From an uncultured Propionibacteriaceae bacterium (GTDB lineage Bacteria > Actinomycetota > Actinomycetes > Propionibacteriales > Propionibacteriaceae), in the NCBI GenBank assembly GCA_937926975.1, contig CALBCJ010000038.1:1-64000 (forward strand): a stretch of 64,000 nucleotides of DNA. The letters are read 5' to 3'. This document shows positions 32,446 through 40,889 of the stretch, piece by piece; the first letter of the stretch is position 1, and every line of letters begins with the position of its first letter. A program made the translations under genes and the position numbers. Under the pieces are notes generated by a model that was not told the DNA's origin, did no database searches, and was given only the letters and a program-made list of their open reading frames with translations.

Positions 32446-32907
32446 ATGGCTGAGTTGAGTGACCGGCTGCGAGCCGACCTGACGACCGCGATGAAGGCCC
32501 GTGACGCGGTGCGGGTACGAGTGATCCGGTCGGCCCTGACCGCGGTCCAGACCGAGCAGGTGGCGTCGAAGACAGCCCGCGAGCTGAGCCTGGACGAGGA
32601 GCAGACGGTCCTCACCCGGGAGCTGCGCAAGCGCCAGGAGTCGGCCGAGCTGTACCAGCAGGGCAACCGGCCGGAGCTCGCCGAGACCGAGCTGGCCGAG
32701 GCGACAATCCTGCAGGAGTACCTGCCGACGGCGCTGACGGAGGCCGAGATCGACCAGATCGTGGCCGACGCGGTCGCCGCGGCCGGGCCAGACGCCGGCC
32801 TGCGCCAGATGGGCCAGGTCATGAAGGCCGTCACCGCTCAGACCCGGGGCCGGGCTGACGGCTCCCAGGTTGCGGCCAAGGTCAAGGCGGTCCTCAGCCA
32901 GCGCTGA
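32446..32907 (+). CDS. yqeY: GatB/YqeY-domain protein
   Basis: A 153-aa soluble YqeY-family protein. The start at 32446 has a perfect AAGGAGG site. Family hallmarks are SDRLRADLTTAMKARDAVRV at the N terminus and QEYLPTALTEAEIDQIVADA plus MGQVMKAVTAQTRGRADGSQ at the C terminus, the YqeY domain shared with the tail of GatB that contacts tRNA in amidotransferases. The free-standing protein has no firmly established function. Complete length. Confidence 0.93.
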   Translation: MAELSDRLRADLTTAMKARDAVRVRVIRSALTAVQTEQVASKTARELSLDEEQTVLTRELRKRQESAELYQQGNRPELAETELAEATILQEYLPTALTEAEIDQIVADAVAAAGPDAGLRQMGQVMKAVTAQTRGRADGSQVAAKVKAVLSQR

Positions 32908-33099
32908 GCCGCCGGGCCGGTCGTGAGCGCTGCTCAGGCCGGGAGCCCGGCAGCCAGGATGACCGGCTCGCCCCGTACCCCGGTCTGCCCGGGCAAGGGC
33001 TGGTGACGAGCCTGAAGGTCTCGTACGGTGCTGGCCGGACCGTGGTGGGGCTGCCCGGGAGCGGGCTGGCGAGGTCATCGCCCCGGGCGGGCCGCCCGG

Positions 33100-33105
33100 T
33101 AGACT
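33100..33105 (+). promoter_or_regulatory. Leaderless -10 box (TAGACT)
   Basis: TAGACT is 8 nt before the ATG at 33114; no ribosome binding site is present. Confidence 0.5.
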
Positions 33106-33113
33106 CACCGCCC

Positions 33114-33920
33114 ATGAACTGCCAGAGCTGTGGCGTCCCGCTCCCCGAGGATGCCCTGTTCTGCACGTCGTGCGGGGTGTCCACCGCAGTGGTGCGCCCC
33201 CCTCTGCCGACCTGGGACTCGGAGAACCAGGTGCCGGCCATGCCGGACGACCTCTTCCGTGACCCGCAGCCCCAGGCAGCCGACCCAGACCAGACCACGG
33301 TCCGGGCGGCTGGCTGGGGTGGCGCCCCGGGCGCGCCGGTGCCGCCCTGGCGGCCGCTCCCGGCAGGGACCCCGGAGGCGGACCTGCTGCCGTCGGAGCG
33401 GCTGGAGCAGACCGCGTTCCTGCCGGAGCCGCCGCCACGCAAGCGGGGTGCGGGCTTCGTGGTTCTGGCCTCGCTGCTGACGCTGGTGCTGGTGGCCGGG
33501 GTGGTCGGGGTGATCGTGGTGATCGCGAGCACCCAGCCGCCGCGGCGGCCTCAGCAGTCCGAGCCACCCCCGCCGTCGGTATCCGCGGTCTCCTCGTCGG
33601 CCCGGCCGCGTACGCCCTCGGCCAGCCCTTCGGCCTCGGCCAGCGACTCGGCGAGCCCGTCGGCCTCGTCGAGTGAGGCCTTCCCGCCGTCGGGGGCCAC
33701 CTTGTGCACCGGCTCGGACTCGGTCGCGGTCGGCGCGAACACCTCCTGCGAGTTCGGCGCCAACGTCGCCGCCGGGATACCACCGGGGGCGTCGGGGACG
33801 TTCCAGGTGACAGCGAACTCTCCCGTCACAGGCAAGGACTACGTCATGAGCTGTACGAAGACCACGTACACGGTCTGCACCGGCGGCAACAACGCGTCCG
33901 TGTACGTGAAGGGCGCCTGA
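33114..33920 (+). CDS. Zinc-ribbon single-pass membrane protein
   Basis: A 268-aa protein. The N-terminal zinc ribbon has two CxxC pairs (NCQSCGVPLPEDALFCTSCG, residues 2-20). A disordered acidic/proline part follows, then one transmembrane helix (FVVLASLLTLVLVAGVVGVI, about residues 120-145), a Ser/Ala/Pro low-complexity stretch (ASASDSASPSASSSEA) and a C-terminal extracellular domain with three Cys (TLCTGSD, TSCEFG, VMSCTKTTYTVCTGG). Topology is zinc ribbon in, Cys-rich domain out, a plan used by several actinobacterial membrane sensors. The stop overlaps the RNase H start by one base, so the two genes are coupled. Confidence 0.75.
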   Translation: MNCQSCGVPLPEDALFCTSCGVSTAVVRPPLPTWDSENQVPAMPDDLFRDPQPQAADPDQTTVRAAGWGGAPGAPVPPWRPLPAGTPEADLLPSERLEQTAFLPEPPPRKRGAGFVVLASLLTLVLVAGVVGVIVVIASTQPPRRPQQSEPPPPSVSAVSSSARPRTPSASPSASASDSASPSASSSEAFPPSGATLCTGSDSVAVGANTSCEFGANVAAGIPPGASGTFQVTANSPVTGKDYVMSCTKTTYTVCTGGNNASVYVKGA

Positions 33921-34834
33921 TGATCACGGCTGCCGCGGACGGGTCCTCGCTGTCGAACCCCGGCCCGGCCGGCTGGGCCTGGTACATCGACGAGGGCCGC
34001 TGGGCCGCGGGCGGCTGGAAGGTCGGCACGAACAACATGGGCGAGCTGATGGCGGTGATCAACCTGCTGCAGCAGACCCAGGCCAGCGACGAGCCGCTGA
34101 CCGTGCTGTGCGACTCTCAGTACGTGGCCAACACCGCCACGAAGTGGATTGCGGGCTGGAAGCGGCGCGGCTGGCGCAAGGCGGACGGCAACCCGGTGCT
34201 GAACCTGGAGCTGGTCCGCCAGCTCGACGCCGAGCTGGCCGGGCGCCAGGTCCGGTTTCAGTGGGTGAAAGGTCACGCCGGGCACTACCTCAACGAGCGC
34301 GCCGACACCCTGGCCCGGGCCGCCGCGACCGCGTTCCGCGACGGGCGGCCGGTCGAGGCCGGGCCGGGCTTCGCAGACCCGGCCGCACCACGCGAGTCAC
34401 TGCCGGTGGCGCCGACCCCGCGCCCCCAGCCGGAGCCTGACCTGTTCAGCGCCGACCCTGCGCCGGGCGGCCGTACGGGGCTGTGGCCGGCGCCGGAGAC
34501 CAGCACTGAGCAGACCGTGGTGGCCCTGCAGACTGCCCTGCTGGACGAGGCCACCCTGCTCGACAGGGAGCGGCTCTCGCAGCTGCTGCACCGGGACTAC
34601 GCGGGGTTCGAGGCGGACGGGCAGATCCGTACCCGCGGCTCGCTGCTGGCCCGGGCCACAGCACTCCCGGGGACGGCCACGCTCCAGGTGATCGGCTTCA
34701 GCCAGCTGGGCGACGCCCTGGTCCAGCTGCGCTACCGGGTCCGCCGCCAGGGCGAGGAGCGGCTGTGCTCGTCGCTGTGGCAGCGCGACCGGGACGGCTG
34801 GCGGATCCGGTTCCAGCAGGAGACCCCCGCCTAG
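33920..34834 (+). CDS. rnhA: RNase HI fused to an NTF2-like (DUF4440/SnoaL) domain
   Basis: A 304-aa protein. Residues 1-140 are RNase HI: Asp7 (AADGSSLSNPGPAGWA), Glu42 (NNMGELMAV), Asp65 (VLCDSQYVAN), Asp129 (NERADTLAR) and His119 (WVKGHAGHY) line up with the E. coli catalytic set, so hydrolysis of RNA in RNA:DNA hybrids is expected. After a Pro-rich linker (140-195), residues about 195-304 (ALQTALLDEATLLDRERLSQ, YAGFEADGQIRTRGSLLARA, LCSSLWQRDRDGWRIRF) form a complete DUF4440/NTF2-like cone fold. Start ATG 33920 overlaps the previous stop (TGATG). The role of the appended domain is unknown. Confidence 0.85.
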   Translation: MITAAADGSSLSNPGPAGWAWYIDEGRWAAGGWKVGTNNMGELMAVINLLQQTQASDEPLTVLCDSQYVANTATKWIAGWKRRGWRKADGNPVLNLELVRQLDAELAGRQVRFQWVKGHAGHYLNERADTLARAAATAFRDGRPVEAGPGFADPAAPRESLPVAPTPRPQPEPDLFSADPAPGGRTGLWPAPETSTEQTVVALQTALLDEATLLDRERLSQLLHRDYAGFEADGQIRTRGSLLARATALPGTATLQVIGFSQLGDALVQLRYRVRRQGEERLCSSLWQRDRDGWRIRFQQETPA

Positions 34835-34841
34835 GCCCGTC

Positions 34842-35825
34842 TCACGGCCCGGGCTTCACCGCCACCACGAGGTCGCGGTGGATCGACGCGTCCACCCGGT
34901 GTCTGAGGCTGCGCCAGGGGCCCTCGTCGTACGGGACCAGCCCGGCACCGGCCAGCAGCGCCAGCAGCTCTTCGCGGACCAGGCCGTGAGTGTTCCACGA
35001 CAGCCCGAGCGCCCCGCCCGGCTTGAGCTGGCCGGCCCAGACCGGGACTGCCTCGCTCAGCAGCCGGGCCGCGGAGCGGTCCTTGCCGCCCAGGCCGCGG
35101 ACGTCACTGTGCGAGCCGTGGACCACCCCGTACGGGGCGTCGGTGACGACCGCGTCGAACTGGCGCCGGCCCCAGAGCCGGGCCGAGTCGCGGGTGTCGC
35201 CGGTGAAGACCCCGAGCCGGAGCCGGCCCTCGCCGAGGCTGACCTCGGCGTCGAAGCGGCGGCCCAGGCTCTTGCCGTCACGGCGGACGGGGGAGACGGT
35301 GGCGGTGTGCTTGAGGCGCTTGCGGCGCAGCCAGGTCTTCAGGTACGCGGCGAGCGCCTCGACCGCCTTCGGGTCGGCCTCCACCCCGGCCGCGTCGAGG
35401 CCCAGCAGCCAGGCCGTGGTGAGGGTGGTGCCGCGCCCACAGAGCGGGTCGAGCACGGCCCGGCGCGCAGAGCGGGTGCGGACCTGCGCGAGGGTGACGT
35501 TGAGCAGCAGCCGGGTGAACTGCTCATTGGTCTTGCCCGGGTACTTGGGGATCGTCACCAGGTCGGTGTCGAGCCGGTCGGTCACCGGCAGCGGCACCGG
35601 GCGCAGCAGCCCGTCAGCCACCTCCTCAAACAGCGCTAGCCGGGCGGACTGGGCAGCCACCGTGGCCAGCTCGGCCTGCTCAAAGCGCAGGTAGTCGACC
35701 CCGGCCACCCGGACCGGCTCCACCTCGACCTGGGCGGTCACCGCGAGCTCGGCGGCCGCCAGCCGAGGCGTCTCCTGGGCGTAGACGTGGTTCGCGGCAG
35801 GCGCCAGCAGCAGCAGGAAGGTCAC
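34842..35825 (-). CDS. TRM11-like SAM-dependent RNA methyltransferase
   Basis: A 327-aa Rossmann-fold methyltransferase. The N-terminal half resembles the THUMP/ferredoxin-like part of TRM11/UPF0020 proteins; the SAM-binding motif is VLDPLCGRGTTLTTAWLLGL (about 122-141), with an acidic residue in GLDAAGVEADPKAVEAL, and the catalytic loop is TDAPYGVVHGSHSD, i.e. D-A-P-Y rather than the usual N/D-P-P-Y. That motif is associated with N2-guanine methylation of tRNA (m2G10-type), the likely but unproven activity. The start is a GTG at 35825 with CAGACT six nt upstream, suggesting leaderless expression. Confidence 0.8.
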   Translation of the reverse strand: MTFLLLLAPAANHVYAQETPRLAAAELAVTAQVEVEPVRVAGVDYLRFEQAELATVAAQSARLALFEEVADGLLRPVPLPVTDRLDTDLVTIPKYPGKTNEQFTRLLLNVTLAQVRTRSARRAVLDPLCGRGTTLTTAWLLGLDAAGVEADPKAVEALAAYLKTWLRRKRLKHTATVSPVRRDGKSLGRRFDAEVSLGEGRLRLGVFTGDTRDSARLWGRRQFDAVVTDAPYGVVHGSHSDVRGLGGKDRSAARLLSEAVPVWAGQLKPGGALGLSWNTHGLVREELLALLAGAGLVPYDEGPWRSLRHRVDASIHRDLVVAVKPGP

Positions 35826-35897
35826 CAGCGCAGTCTGGCACGGCCCGGCACCCCAGCCTGGTCAGGTGAGACGGGTTGAGGGGTTCGAGAGCAGCCG

Positions 35898-36458
35898 TCA
35901 GGCCAGGTTCATGTGGCGCGCCTCGTAGTGGGTGCCCTTGGCCCGCTCGTACGAGGCCCGGATCTCGTCCTCGGCGGCGCTGCGCCCGGTCCAGGTGGCT
36001 CCCTCGACCGACTTGCCCGGCTCCAGGTCCTTGTAGACGGTGAAGAAGTGCTGGATCTCCAGCAGCATGTACTCGGGGATGTCGCCAATGTCGTGGTAGG
36101 GCTGGCGGGTGTCGGCGGTCGGCACGCAGATGACCTTGTCGTCGCCGCCCATCTCGTCGGTCATCCGGAACATGCCGATCGCGCGGCACTCGATCAGGGC
36201 TCCGGGGAAGGTCGGCTCCGGCACCAGCACCAGGGCGTCCAGCGGGTCCCCGTCCTGGCCTAGCGTGCCCTCAATGAAACCGTAGTCAGATGGGTACTGA
36301 GTCGAGGTGAACAGGGTCCGGTCGAGCCGGATCCGGCCGGTCTCGTGGTCGAGCTCGTACTTGTTCTTCGACCCCCGTGGGATCTCGATCGTGACGTCGA
36401 ACGTCAGCCCGTCGGTGTGCTCGAAGTGCAGTTCCCTCCGGAAGTCAGCCACTGCCAT
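35898..36458 (-). CDS. ppa: Inorganic pyrophosphatase (family I)
   Basis: A 186-aa soluble pyrophosphatase, hydrolysing PPi to drive biosynthesis. The family signature is intact: EIPRGSKNKYELDHETGRIR, YPSDYGFIEGT and the metal-binding DGDPLDALVLVPEPTFPG, then DDKVICVP and EIQHFFTVYKDLEPGK. Start set at ATG 36458 with GGATGGGGAG directly upstream; this leaves about a 15-residue N-terminal extension compared with the common actinobacterial start near EFDVTIEIP. A longer start at 36485 is possible. It is divergent from dacB, as in many actinomycetes. Confidence 0.93.
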   Translation of the reverse strand: MAVADFRRELHFEHTDGLTFDVTIEIPRGSKNKYELDHETGRIRLDRTLFTSTQYPSDYGFIEGTLGQDGDPLDALVLVPEPTFPGALIECRAIGMFRMTDEMGGDDKVICVPTADTRQPYHDIGDIPEYMLLEIQHFFTVYKDLEPGKSVEGATWTGRSAAEDEIRASYERAKGTHYEARHMNLA

Positions 36459-36533
36459 CTCCCCATCCGCCGCTGGTCGGTCCATATCATGTGTCCGTCG
36501 GACGCTTCGCACAATAGCCGTCAGGAGAGTTCT

Positions 36534-37922
36534 GTGCTACGAGAGCTGCGCGGTCTGCTGGTCCTGGCGCTGGTCCTGGCGCTTCTCGGGGCGGGAGTCG
36601 GTTTTGGCGGCCGGCCGGCGCTGTACGCGGCTGGGCTCTGGGTCGACGGCGGGAGCCCGACCATCGACCCGGCGGTCTTCGACCCGTCGCCCGCGCCCAC
36701 TCCCACCCCGCAGCAGCCGACCCGGTACGCGGCCGGCCAGCCCTCGGCGCCGGCGCCGGCCGGCGCGGCGCTGCTGGCCCGGGTCCAGGCCGTGCCCCGG
36801 ACCGGGCTGGGACGGGTCTCGGTGGCGGTCACCGACCCGGCGACCGGACAGGCCGTCACCGGGGAGGCGGCCGACGTGCCCCTGACCCCGGCGTCGTCGC
36901 TGAAGCTGCTGACATCGGCCGCGGCGCTGGCCGCGTACGGGCCGGACCACCAGTTCACGACGAAGGTGGTCAGCCCGCAGCCGGGCCGGGTGGTCCTGGT
37001 CGGCGGGGGTGACCCGTACCTGCGGGGCGCGACCCGGCCGAGCTACCCGGAGCGGGCCTCGGTCGTCGACCTGGCCGAGCAGACCGCCCAGGCCCTGAAG
37101 ACCGCTGGTACGACGTCGGTCAGCCTCGGCTACGACGACACGCTGTTCCCCGGCCCGGGCTGGAACCCGGTCTGGCTGCCGGGCTACGCCGAGTTCTCGA
37201 CTCCGACCTCGGCCCTGTGGCTGGACCGGGGCGTGGTCGGGTCGGTTCACAGCAAGAGCCCCTCGGCGGACGCGGCGAAGGTCTTCGCCGAGCAGTTCAC
37301 CGCCCGCGGGATCGCCGTCACCGCGGTCGCCCCGGCGACCGCCGAGCAGGGTGCGACCGTCCTGGCCGAGGTCCGCTCGCTGCCGCTGGAGCTGATCGTG
37401 CAGGAGCTGCTGCTGCACTCCGACAACGACGCCACCGAGGCCCTGTTCCGCCACGTCGCGGTCGCCGCCGGCAAGCCCGGCAGCATCACCGAGGCCCAGG
37501 CCGCGGTCCCCGCGAAGCTGCGCGAGATCGGCCTGTGGCAAGAGGGGATGCGGATGGATGACGGCTCGGGGCTGTCGCGCGGCAACCTGGCGACCGCGTC
37601 GGTGCTGAGCGCGGCCGTCGCCAAGGGCTTCACCGACCCGCGCTACCGCTCGCTGCTGACGGGGCTGCCGACCGCCGCCGCCGACGGCACCCTCGGCTCC
37701 CGGTTCGACGACCCCGAGACCGAGGGTGCGGCCCGCGGCGTGGTCCGGGCCAAGACCGGCACCCTGACGGGGACCCACACCCTGGCCGGGTTCACCACCA
37801 CCGCCAGCGGCACGGTGGTGGCCTTCGCGCTGATGACCAACGACGTGGCCCCGAACCAGGACCTGGCCGCCCGGGACTGGCTGGAGCGGGCCTCGGCCGC
37901 GATCGCCTCCTGCGGCTGCTGA
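36534..37922 (+). CDS. dacB: D-alanyl-D-alanine carboxypeptidase/endopeptidase (PBP4)
   Basis: A 462-aa low-molecular-weight penicillin-binding protein, family S13. An N-terminal hydrophobic segment (LLVLALVLALLGAGVGFG) acts as uncleaved anchor or signal, followed by a Pro/Thr linker. The active-site motifs are present: S121-S-L-K124 (TPASSLKLL), S-D-N in LLHSDNDATEALFRH and K-T-G in RAKTGTLTGTHTLAG; VGGGDPYL and the inserted domain between the first and second motif are typical of PBP4. It trims or cleaves peptidoglycan cross-links outside the membrane. GTG at 36534 has an AGGAGA site. Followed by a short GC hairpin. Confidence 0.93.
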   Translation: MLRELRGLLVLALVLALLGAGVGFGGRPALYAAGLWVDGGSPTIDPAVFDPSPAPTPTPQQPTRYAAGQPSAPAPAGAALLARVQAVPRTGLGRVSVAVTDPATGQAVTGEAADVPLTPASSLKLLTSAAALAAYGPDHQFTTKVVSPQPGRVVLVGGGDPYLRGATRPSYPERASVVDLAEQTAQALKTAGTTSVSLGYDDTLFPGPGWNPVWLPGYAEFSTPTSALWLDRGVVGSVHSKSPSADAAKVFAEQFTARGIAVTAVAPATAEQGATVLAEVRSLPLELIVQELLLHSDNDATEALFRHVAVAAGKPGSITEAQAAVPAKLREIGLWQEGMRMDDGSGLSRGNLATASVLSAAVAKGFTDPRYRSLLTGLPTAAADGTLGSRFDDPETEGAARGVVRAKTGTLTGTHTLAGFTTTASGTVVAFALMTNDVAPNQDLAARDWLERASAAIASCGC

Positions 37923-37930
37923 CCCCCCAC

Positions 37931-37947
37931 GGCCCGGAGGCCGGGCC
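37931..37947 (+). terminator. Terminator hairpin after dacB
   Basis: 7-bp GGCCCGG/CCGGGCC stem with a 3-nt loop, 9 bases past the dacB stop. No U-tract. Confidence 0.5.
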
Positions 37948-38339
37948 GCGAGGCAGACTGCCGCCATCCATGGCTACCAGGTGGCTCACGGTCGTCGGGG
38001 AACCGATGACCACCTGGTCGAGTCAGACCTGAGGCGGACTGGACTGCCGGCGTACCCCGACAGGCTGGACGTTCCAGGACCGCTTCGCCCGCTCCGCACC
38101 CCATCCTCTGGGGCCGGCTCGCCATCCCCCACGGCCTCAGACCCGGCCTCAGCCTCTGAGCCCTCCGCCAGCCCCGCCTCAGCACCCTCCGCGGAAGCGA
38201 GACGACCGACACCCAGGTGGCCACCGCCTTCCACCAGGAGGTCACCGGCTGAGCAGGTCTCGCGCCCCGCGGCGGCCGCCCCGTGGTCGGCAGGCTGCTA
38301 GAGCCGTGCGGCTCAGCGCCACCCGGGTCGCGCACCCAC

Positions 38340-38345
38340 TAGCCT
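38340..38345 (+). promoter_or_regulatory. Leaderless -10 box (TAGCCT)
   Basis: TAGCCT is 6 nt before the ATG at 38352; no ribosome binding site. Confidence 0.5.
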
Positions 38346-38351
38346 CCCCGT

Positions 38352-39311
38352 ATGAGCAGTGTGCCGTGGGTGAGCTGGGACCTGGCTGCCCGGATCGGGG
38401 TGGAGCTGGTCCCGCCGGGGCCAGCGGTGCCGGCCCGCGAGATGCAGCAGACCGTGGCCGGGCTACGGGTGGCCGCGGCCGAGGCCGAGCCGCTCGTGGC
38501 CGAGGCGACCGGGCTGAGCGCGCCGCCTGCGGCGGAGCCGTACGTGGTGGACCGGCCGGCCTGGGTGCGCTGGAACACCGACCTGGCGGCGGGGCTGCTG
38601 GCCCCGTACGTGTCGTCACCGCCGCTGCTCGGCGGGCTGCTGGGGGTCGCTGCCGGTGCTCAGATCGGCAGCGTGCTGGCCTGGGTGGGCCGGCGGGTGC
38701 TGGGCCAGCTCGACCCGTTCTGCGACCCGCCCCGGCTGCTGCTGGTGGCCCCGAACGTGGCCGAGGCCCGGGCCCAGGTCGAGGCGGACCCGGCAGCCTT
38801 CGCCCTCTGGGTCTGCCTGCACGAGGTGACCCACCGGTACCAGTTCGGGCACGCCCCCTGGCTGGCCGGTCACCTGCAGCGGCTGCTGGGTGAGGTCCTG
38901 CAGGCGGAGACCTCCGGGATCGCCTGGCTGCTGGGCGCAGGGCAGAGCGGCGCCGCCGAGGCGCTCAGCCCGCGCGGGCAGCAGGCGCTGGCCGAGGCGT
39001 CAGCGGTGATGAGCCTGCTCGAGGGGCACGCCGAGCTGATCATGGACCGGACCGGGCACGTCCCGGGGATCGAGACGATCCGGGCCCGCTTCCAGCGCCG
39101 CCGCGAGACGAGCGGCCTGACCCGGCTCTGGCAACGGATGACGGGTCTGGACCAGAAGCTCGCGCAGTACCGCGACGGAGCCGGCTTCTGCCGCCAGGTG
39201 GTAGACCGGGCCGGGGTTGACGGGCTGAACCGGGCCTTTGAGGCGGCCGAGCTGCTGCCGTCGCCGGACGAGATCCACGAGCCCGGACGGTGGCTCGCCC
39301 GGGTCTGCTGA
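38352..39311 (+). CDS. Zinc-dependent metalloprotease of the DUF2342 family
   Basis: A 319-aa zincin-like protein of the actinobacterial DUF2342 family (once annotated as F420-biosynthesis associated). The metal site is His157-Glu158-x-x-His161 (VCLHEVTHRYQF), with a second conserved histidine in EGHAELIMDRTGHVPG. No signal peptide; it is probably cytoplasmic. Its place between dacB and tilS is conserved in many actinomycetes. It starts at ATG 38352 with a -10 box 6 nt upstream and its stop overlaps tilS (TGATG). Substrate unknown. Confidence 0.85.
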   Translation: MSSVPWVSWDLAARIGVELVPPGPAVPAREMQQTVAGLRVAAAEAEPLVAEATGLSAPPAAEPYVVDRPAWVRWNTDLAAGLLAPYVSSPPLLGGLLGVAAGAQIGSVLAWVGRRVLGQLDPFCDPPRLLLVAPNVAEARAQVEADPAAFALWVCLHEVTHRYQFGHAPWLAGHLQRLLGEVLQAETSGIAWLLGAGQSGAAEALSPRGQQALAEASAVMSLLEGHAELIMDRTGHVPGIETIRARFQRRRETSGLTRLWQRMTGLDQKLAQYRDGAGFCRQVVDRAGVDGLNRAFEAAELLPSPDEIHEPGRWLARVC

Positions 39312-40327
39312 TGTCTCGCCGGGAGCTCGGTGCGACCTCGCTGCGGGTGCTCCGGGCGGTCCAGACCACGGTCGAGGCCGCGCTGGCGCAGCCGCTGCCA
39401 GCCGGTCAGAGCGTCTCCCGGCGACAGGCGTCAGAGCTGGTGGTCGGGCTCTCCGGCGGGGCTGACTCGCTGGCCCTCGCGGCGGCCGTGGCCTGGCTCG
39501 TACGGCGGGAGCGGCTGCCGGTCCCGGCCCGGGCCGTGGTCGTGGACCACCAGCTGCAGGAGGGTTCTGCCGCGGTCGCCGAGCGGGCCGCCGGGCAGGC
39601 CCGCTCGCTTGGTCTGGACGCCGAGGTGGTGCCGGTGACGGTGACCGTACGCGGTGACGGCCCCGAGGCTGCCGCCCGGGTGGCCCGGCACCGGGCCCTG
39701 CTGGCCAACCGGGACGCCTGGGTGCTGCTGGGGCACACCCGCGACGACCAGGCCGAGTCGGTGCTGCTCGGCCTGGCCCGCGGCTCGGGGACCCGGTCGC
39801 TGGCCGGGATCGCAGCCCGGCAAGGGCGGCTGTGGCGGCCGCTGCTGCCGCTCAGCCGGGTCGACACCCAGGCGGCCTGCATCGAGCAGGGCCTGGTCTG
39901 GTGGGCCGACCCCCACAACGACAACCCGCGCTACCTGCGGGTACGGGCCCGGCGGCTGCTGCCGGTGCTGGAGCGTGAGCTCGGCCCGGGGCTGGTCGCC
40001 GCGCTGGCTCGTACCGCCGGGCTGTGCCGCGACGACGCCGACCTGCTGGACGGCCTGGCAGCCCGGCTGCTGGTGGAAGTCACCGCCGACCAGGGGATTC
40101 AGGCGGCTCCGCTGGCGCAGGCGCACCCCGCGCTGCGGCGCAGGGTGCTGCTGCTGTGGCTGCGCCGGGAGGGCTGCGACGACCTGCGGGCCGAGCACCT
40201 GCGGCAGGTGGATGCGCTGATCACCGGCTGGCACGGGCAGGCCGGCGTCGACGTGCCGGGGCTGAGGGTGGTCCGGACCGGGGACACGATTGCCGGGCAC
40301 CGGCCTGAGCCGTCCCCTGTTGGCTAG
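39311..40327 (+). CDS. tilS: tRNA(Ile)-lysidine synthetase
   Basis: A 338-aa PP-loop ATPase that adds lysine to C34 of tRNA-Ile(CAU), changing its decoding from AUG to AUA. The N-terminal PP-loop is VVGLSGGADSLALAAAVAWL (about residues 47-66), with VVDHQLQEGSAAVAERAAGQ and ARHRALLANRDAWVLLGHTRDDQAESVLLGLARGSG as the family core. The C-terminal part ends in the shorter TilS substrate-binding domain common in actinobacteria, without the full C-terminal domain of E. coli TilS. It starts in the TGATG overlap with the previous stop. Its TAG stop overlaps the -10 box of hpt. Confidence 0.92.
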   Translation: MSRRELGATSLRVLRAVQTTVEAALAQPLPAGQSVSRRQASELVVGLSGGADSLALAAAVAWLVRRERLPVPARAVVVDHQLQEGSAAVAERAAGQARSLGLDAEVVPVTVTVRGDGPEAAARVARHRALLANRDAWVLLGHTRDDQAESVLLGLARGSGTRSLAGIAARQGRLWRPLLPLSRVDTQAACIEQGLVWWADPHNDNPRYLRVRARRLLPVLERELGPGLVAALARTAGLCRDDADLLDGLAARLLVEVTADQGIQAAPLAQAHPALRRRVLLLWLRREGCDDLRAEHLRQVDALITGWHGQAGVDVPGLRVVRTGDTIAGHRPEPSPVG

Positions 40328-40330
40328 GGT
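40325..40330 (+). promoter_or_regulatory. Leaderless -10 box of hpt, overlapping the tilS stop
   Basis: TAGGGT is 7 nt before the hpt GTG at 40338, and its first three bases are the tilS stop codon. hpt can thus be read separately from tilS. Confidence 0.5.
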
Positions 40331-40337
40331 GATCGCC

Positions 40338-40889
40338 GTGGACCTGAGCGATGTGTCAGACGACCTGGCCCGAGTGCTCTACACCGAGAGCCAGCTGGCC
40401 GAGCGGCTGGCCGAGCTGGCCAGCCAGATCGACGCCGACTACGAGGGCAAGGAGCCGCTCCTGGTCGGGGTGCTCAACGGGGCCGTGATGGTGATGGCGG
40501 ACCTGTCGCGGGCGCTGACGATCCACTGCGAGATGGACTGGATGGCGATCTCGTCGTACGGGTCGGGGACGAAGTCCTCGGGGGTGGTCCGGATCCTCAA
40601 GGACCTCTCGACCAGCCTCCAGAACCGGCACGTGCTCGTGGTGGAGGACATCGTCGACACCGGGCTGACCCTGGCGTACCTGCTGGAGAACCTGCGCTCC
40701 CGCCAGCCTGCCTCGCTGGAGGTGATGGCGATGTTCCGCAAGCCCGAGGCCGCCAAGAACACGATCGACGTGAAGTACGTCGGCTTCGACATCCCCAACG
40801 AGTTCGTGGTCGGGTACGGGCTGGACTACGCCGGTCGGTACCGCAACCTGACCGGGCTGGGCACCCTCGCCCAGCACGTGTACCGGTAG
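40338..40889 (+). CDS. hpt: Hypoxanthine phosphoribosyltransferase
   Basis: A 183-aa purine salvage enzyme converting hypoxanthine or guanine plus PRPP to IMP or GMP. The PRPP-binding motif is HVLVVEDIVDTGLTLAYLLE (about 97-116); GVLNGAVMVMADLSRAL, the flexible loop with ISSYGSGTKSSGVVRI and the base-binding end YVGFDIPNEFVVGYGLDYAG complete the type I PRTase. It starts at GTG 40338 next to a leaderless -10 box. Its TAG stop overlaps the GTG of the next gene. Confidence 0.94.
   Translation: MDLSDVSDDLARVLYTESQLAERLAELASQIDADYEGKEPLLVGVLNGAVMVMADLSRALTIHCEMDWMAISSYGSGTKSSGVVRILKDLSTSLQNRHVLVVEDIVDTGLTLAYLLENLRSRQPASLEVMAMFRKPEAAKNTIDVKYVGFDIPNEFVVGYGLDYAGRYRNLTGLGTLAQHVYR

Larger units (their letters stand above)
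37923..38351. other. Intergenic region after dacB
   Basis: About 430 bases. It contains a GGCCCGG-AGG-CCGGGCC hairpin (37931-37947), a likely terminator, and a plus-strand frame coding a Ser/Pro/Ala-rich stretch that lacks a start signal and looks like composition bias. Nothing else recognised apart from the leaderless promoter at the right end. Confidence 0.5.

Noticed and set aside
31486..33783. One 765-codon minus-strand frame through yqeY and the zinc-ribbon gene
   Set aside because: Only the part from 32355 downward is a real EamA transporter; the rest is shadow sequence opposite genes with clear ribosome binding or promoter signals.
37981..38301. Ser/Ala/Pro-rich 106-codon frame after dacB
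   Set aside because: Low complexity without start signal or family; probably chance.
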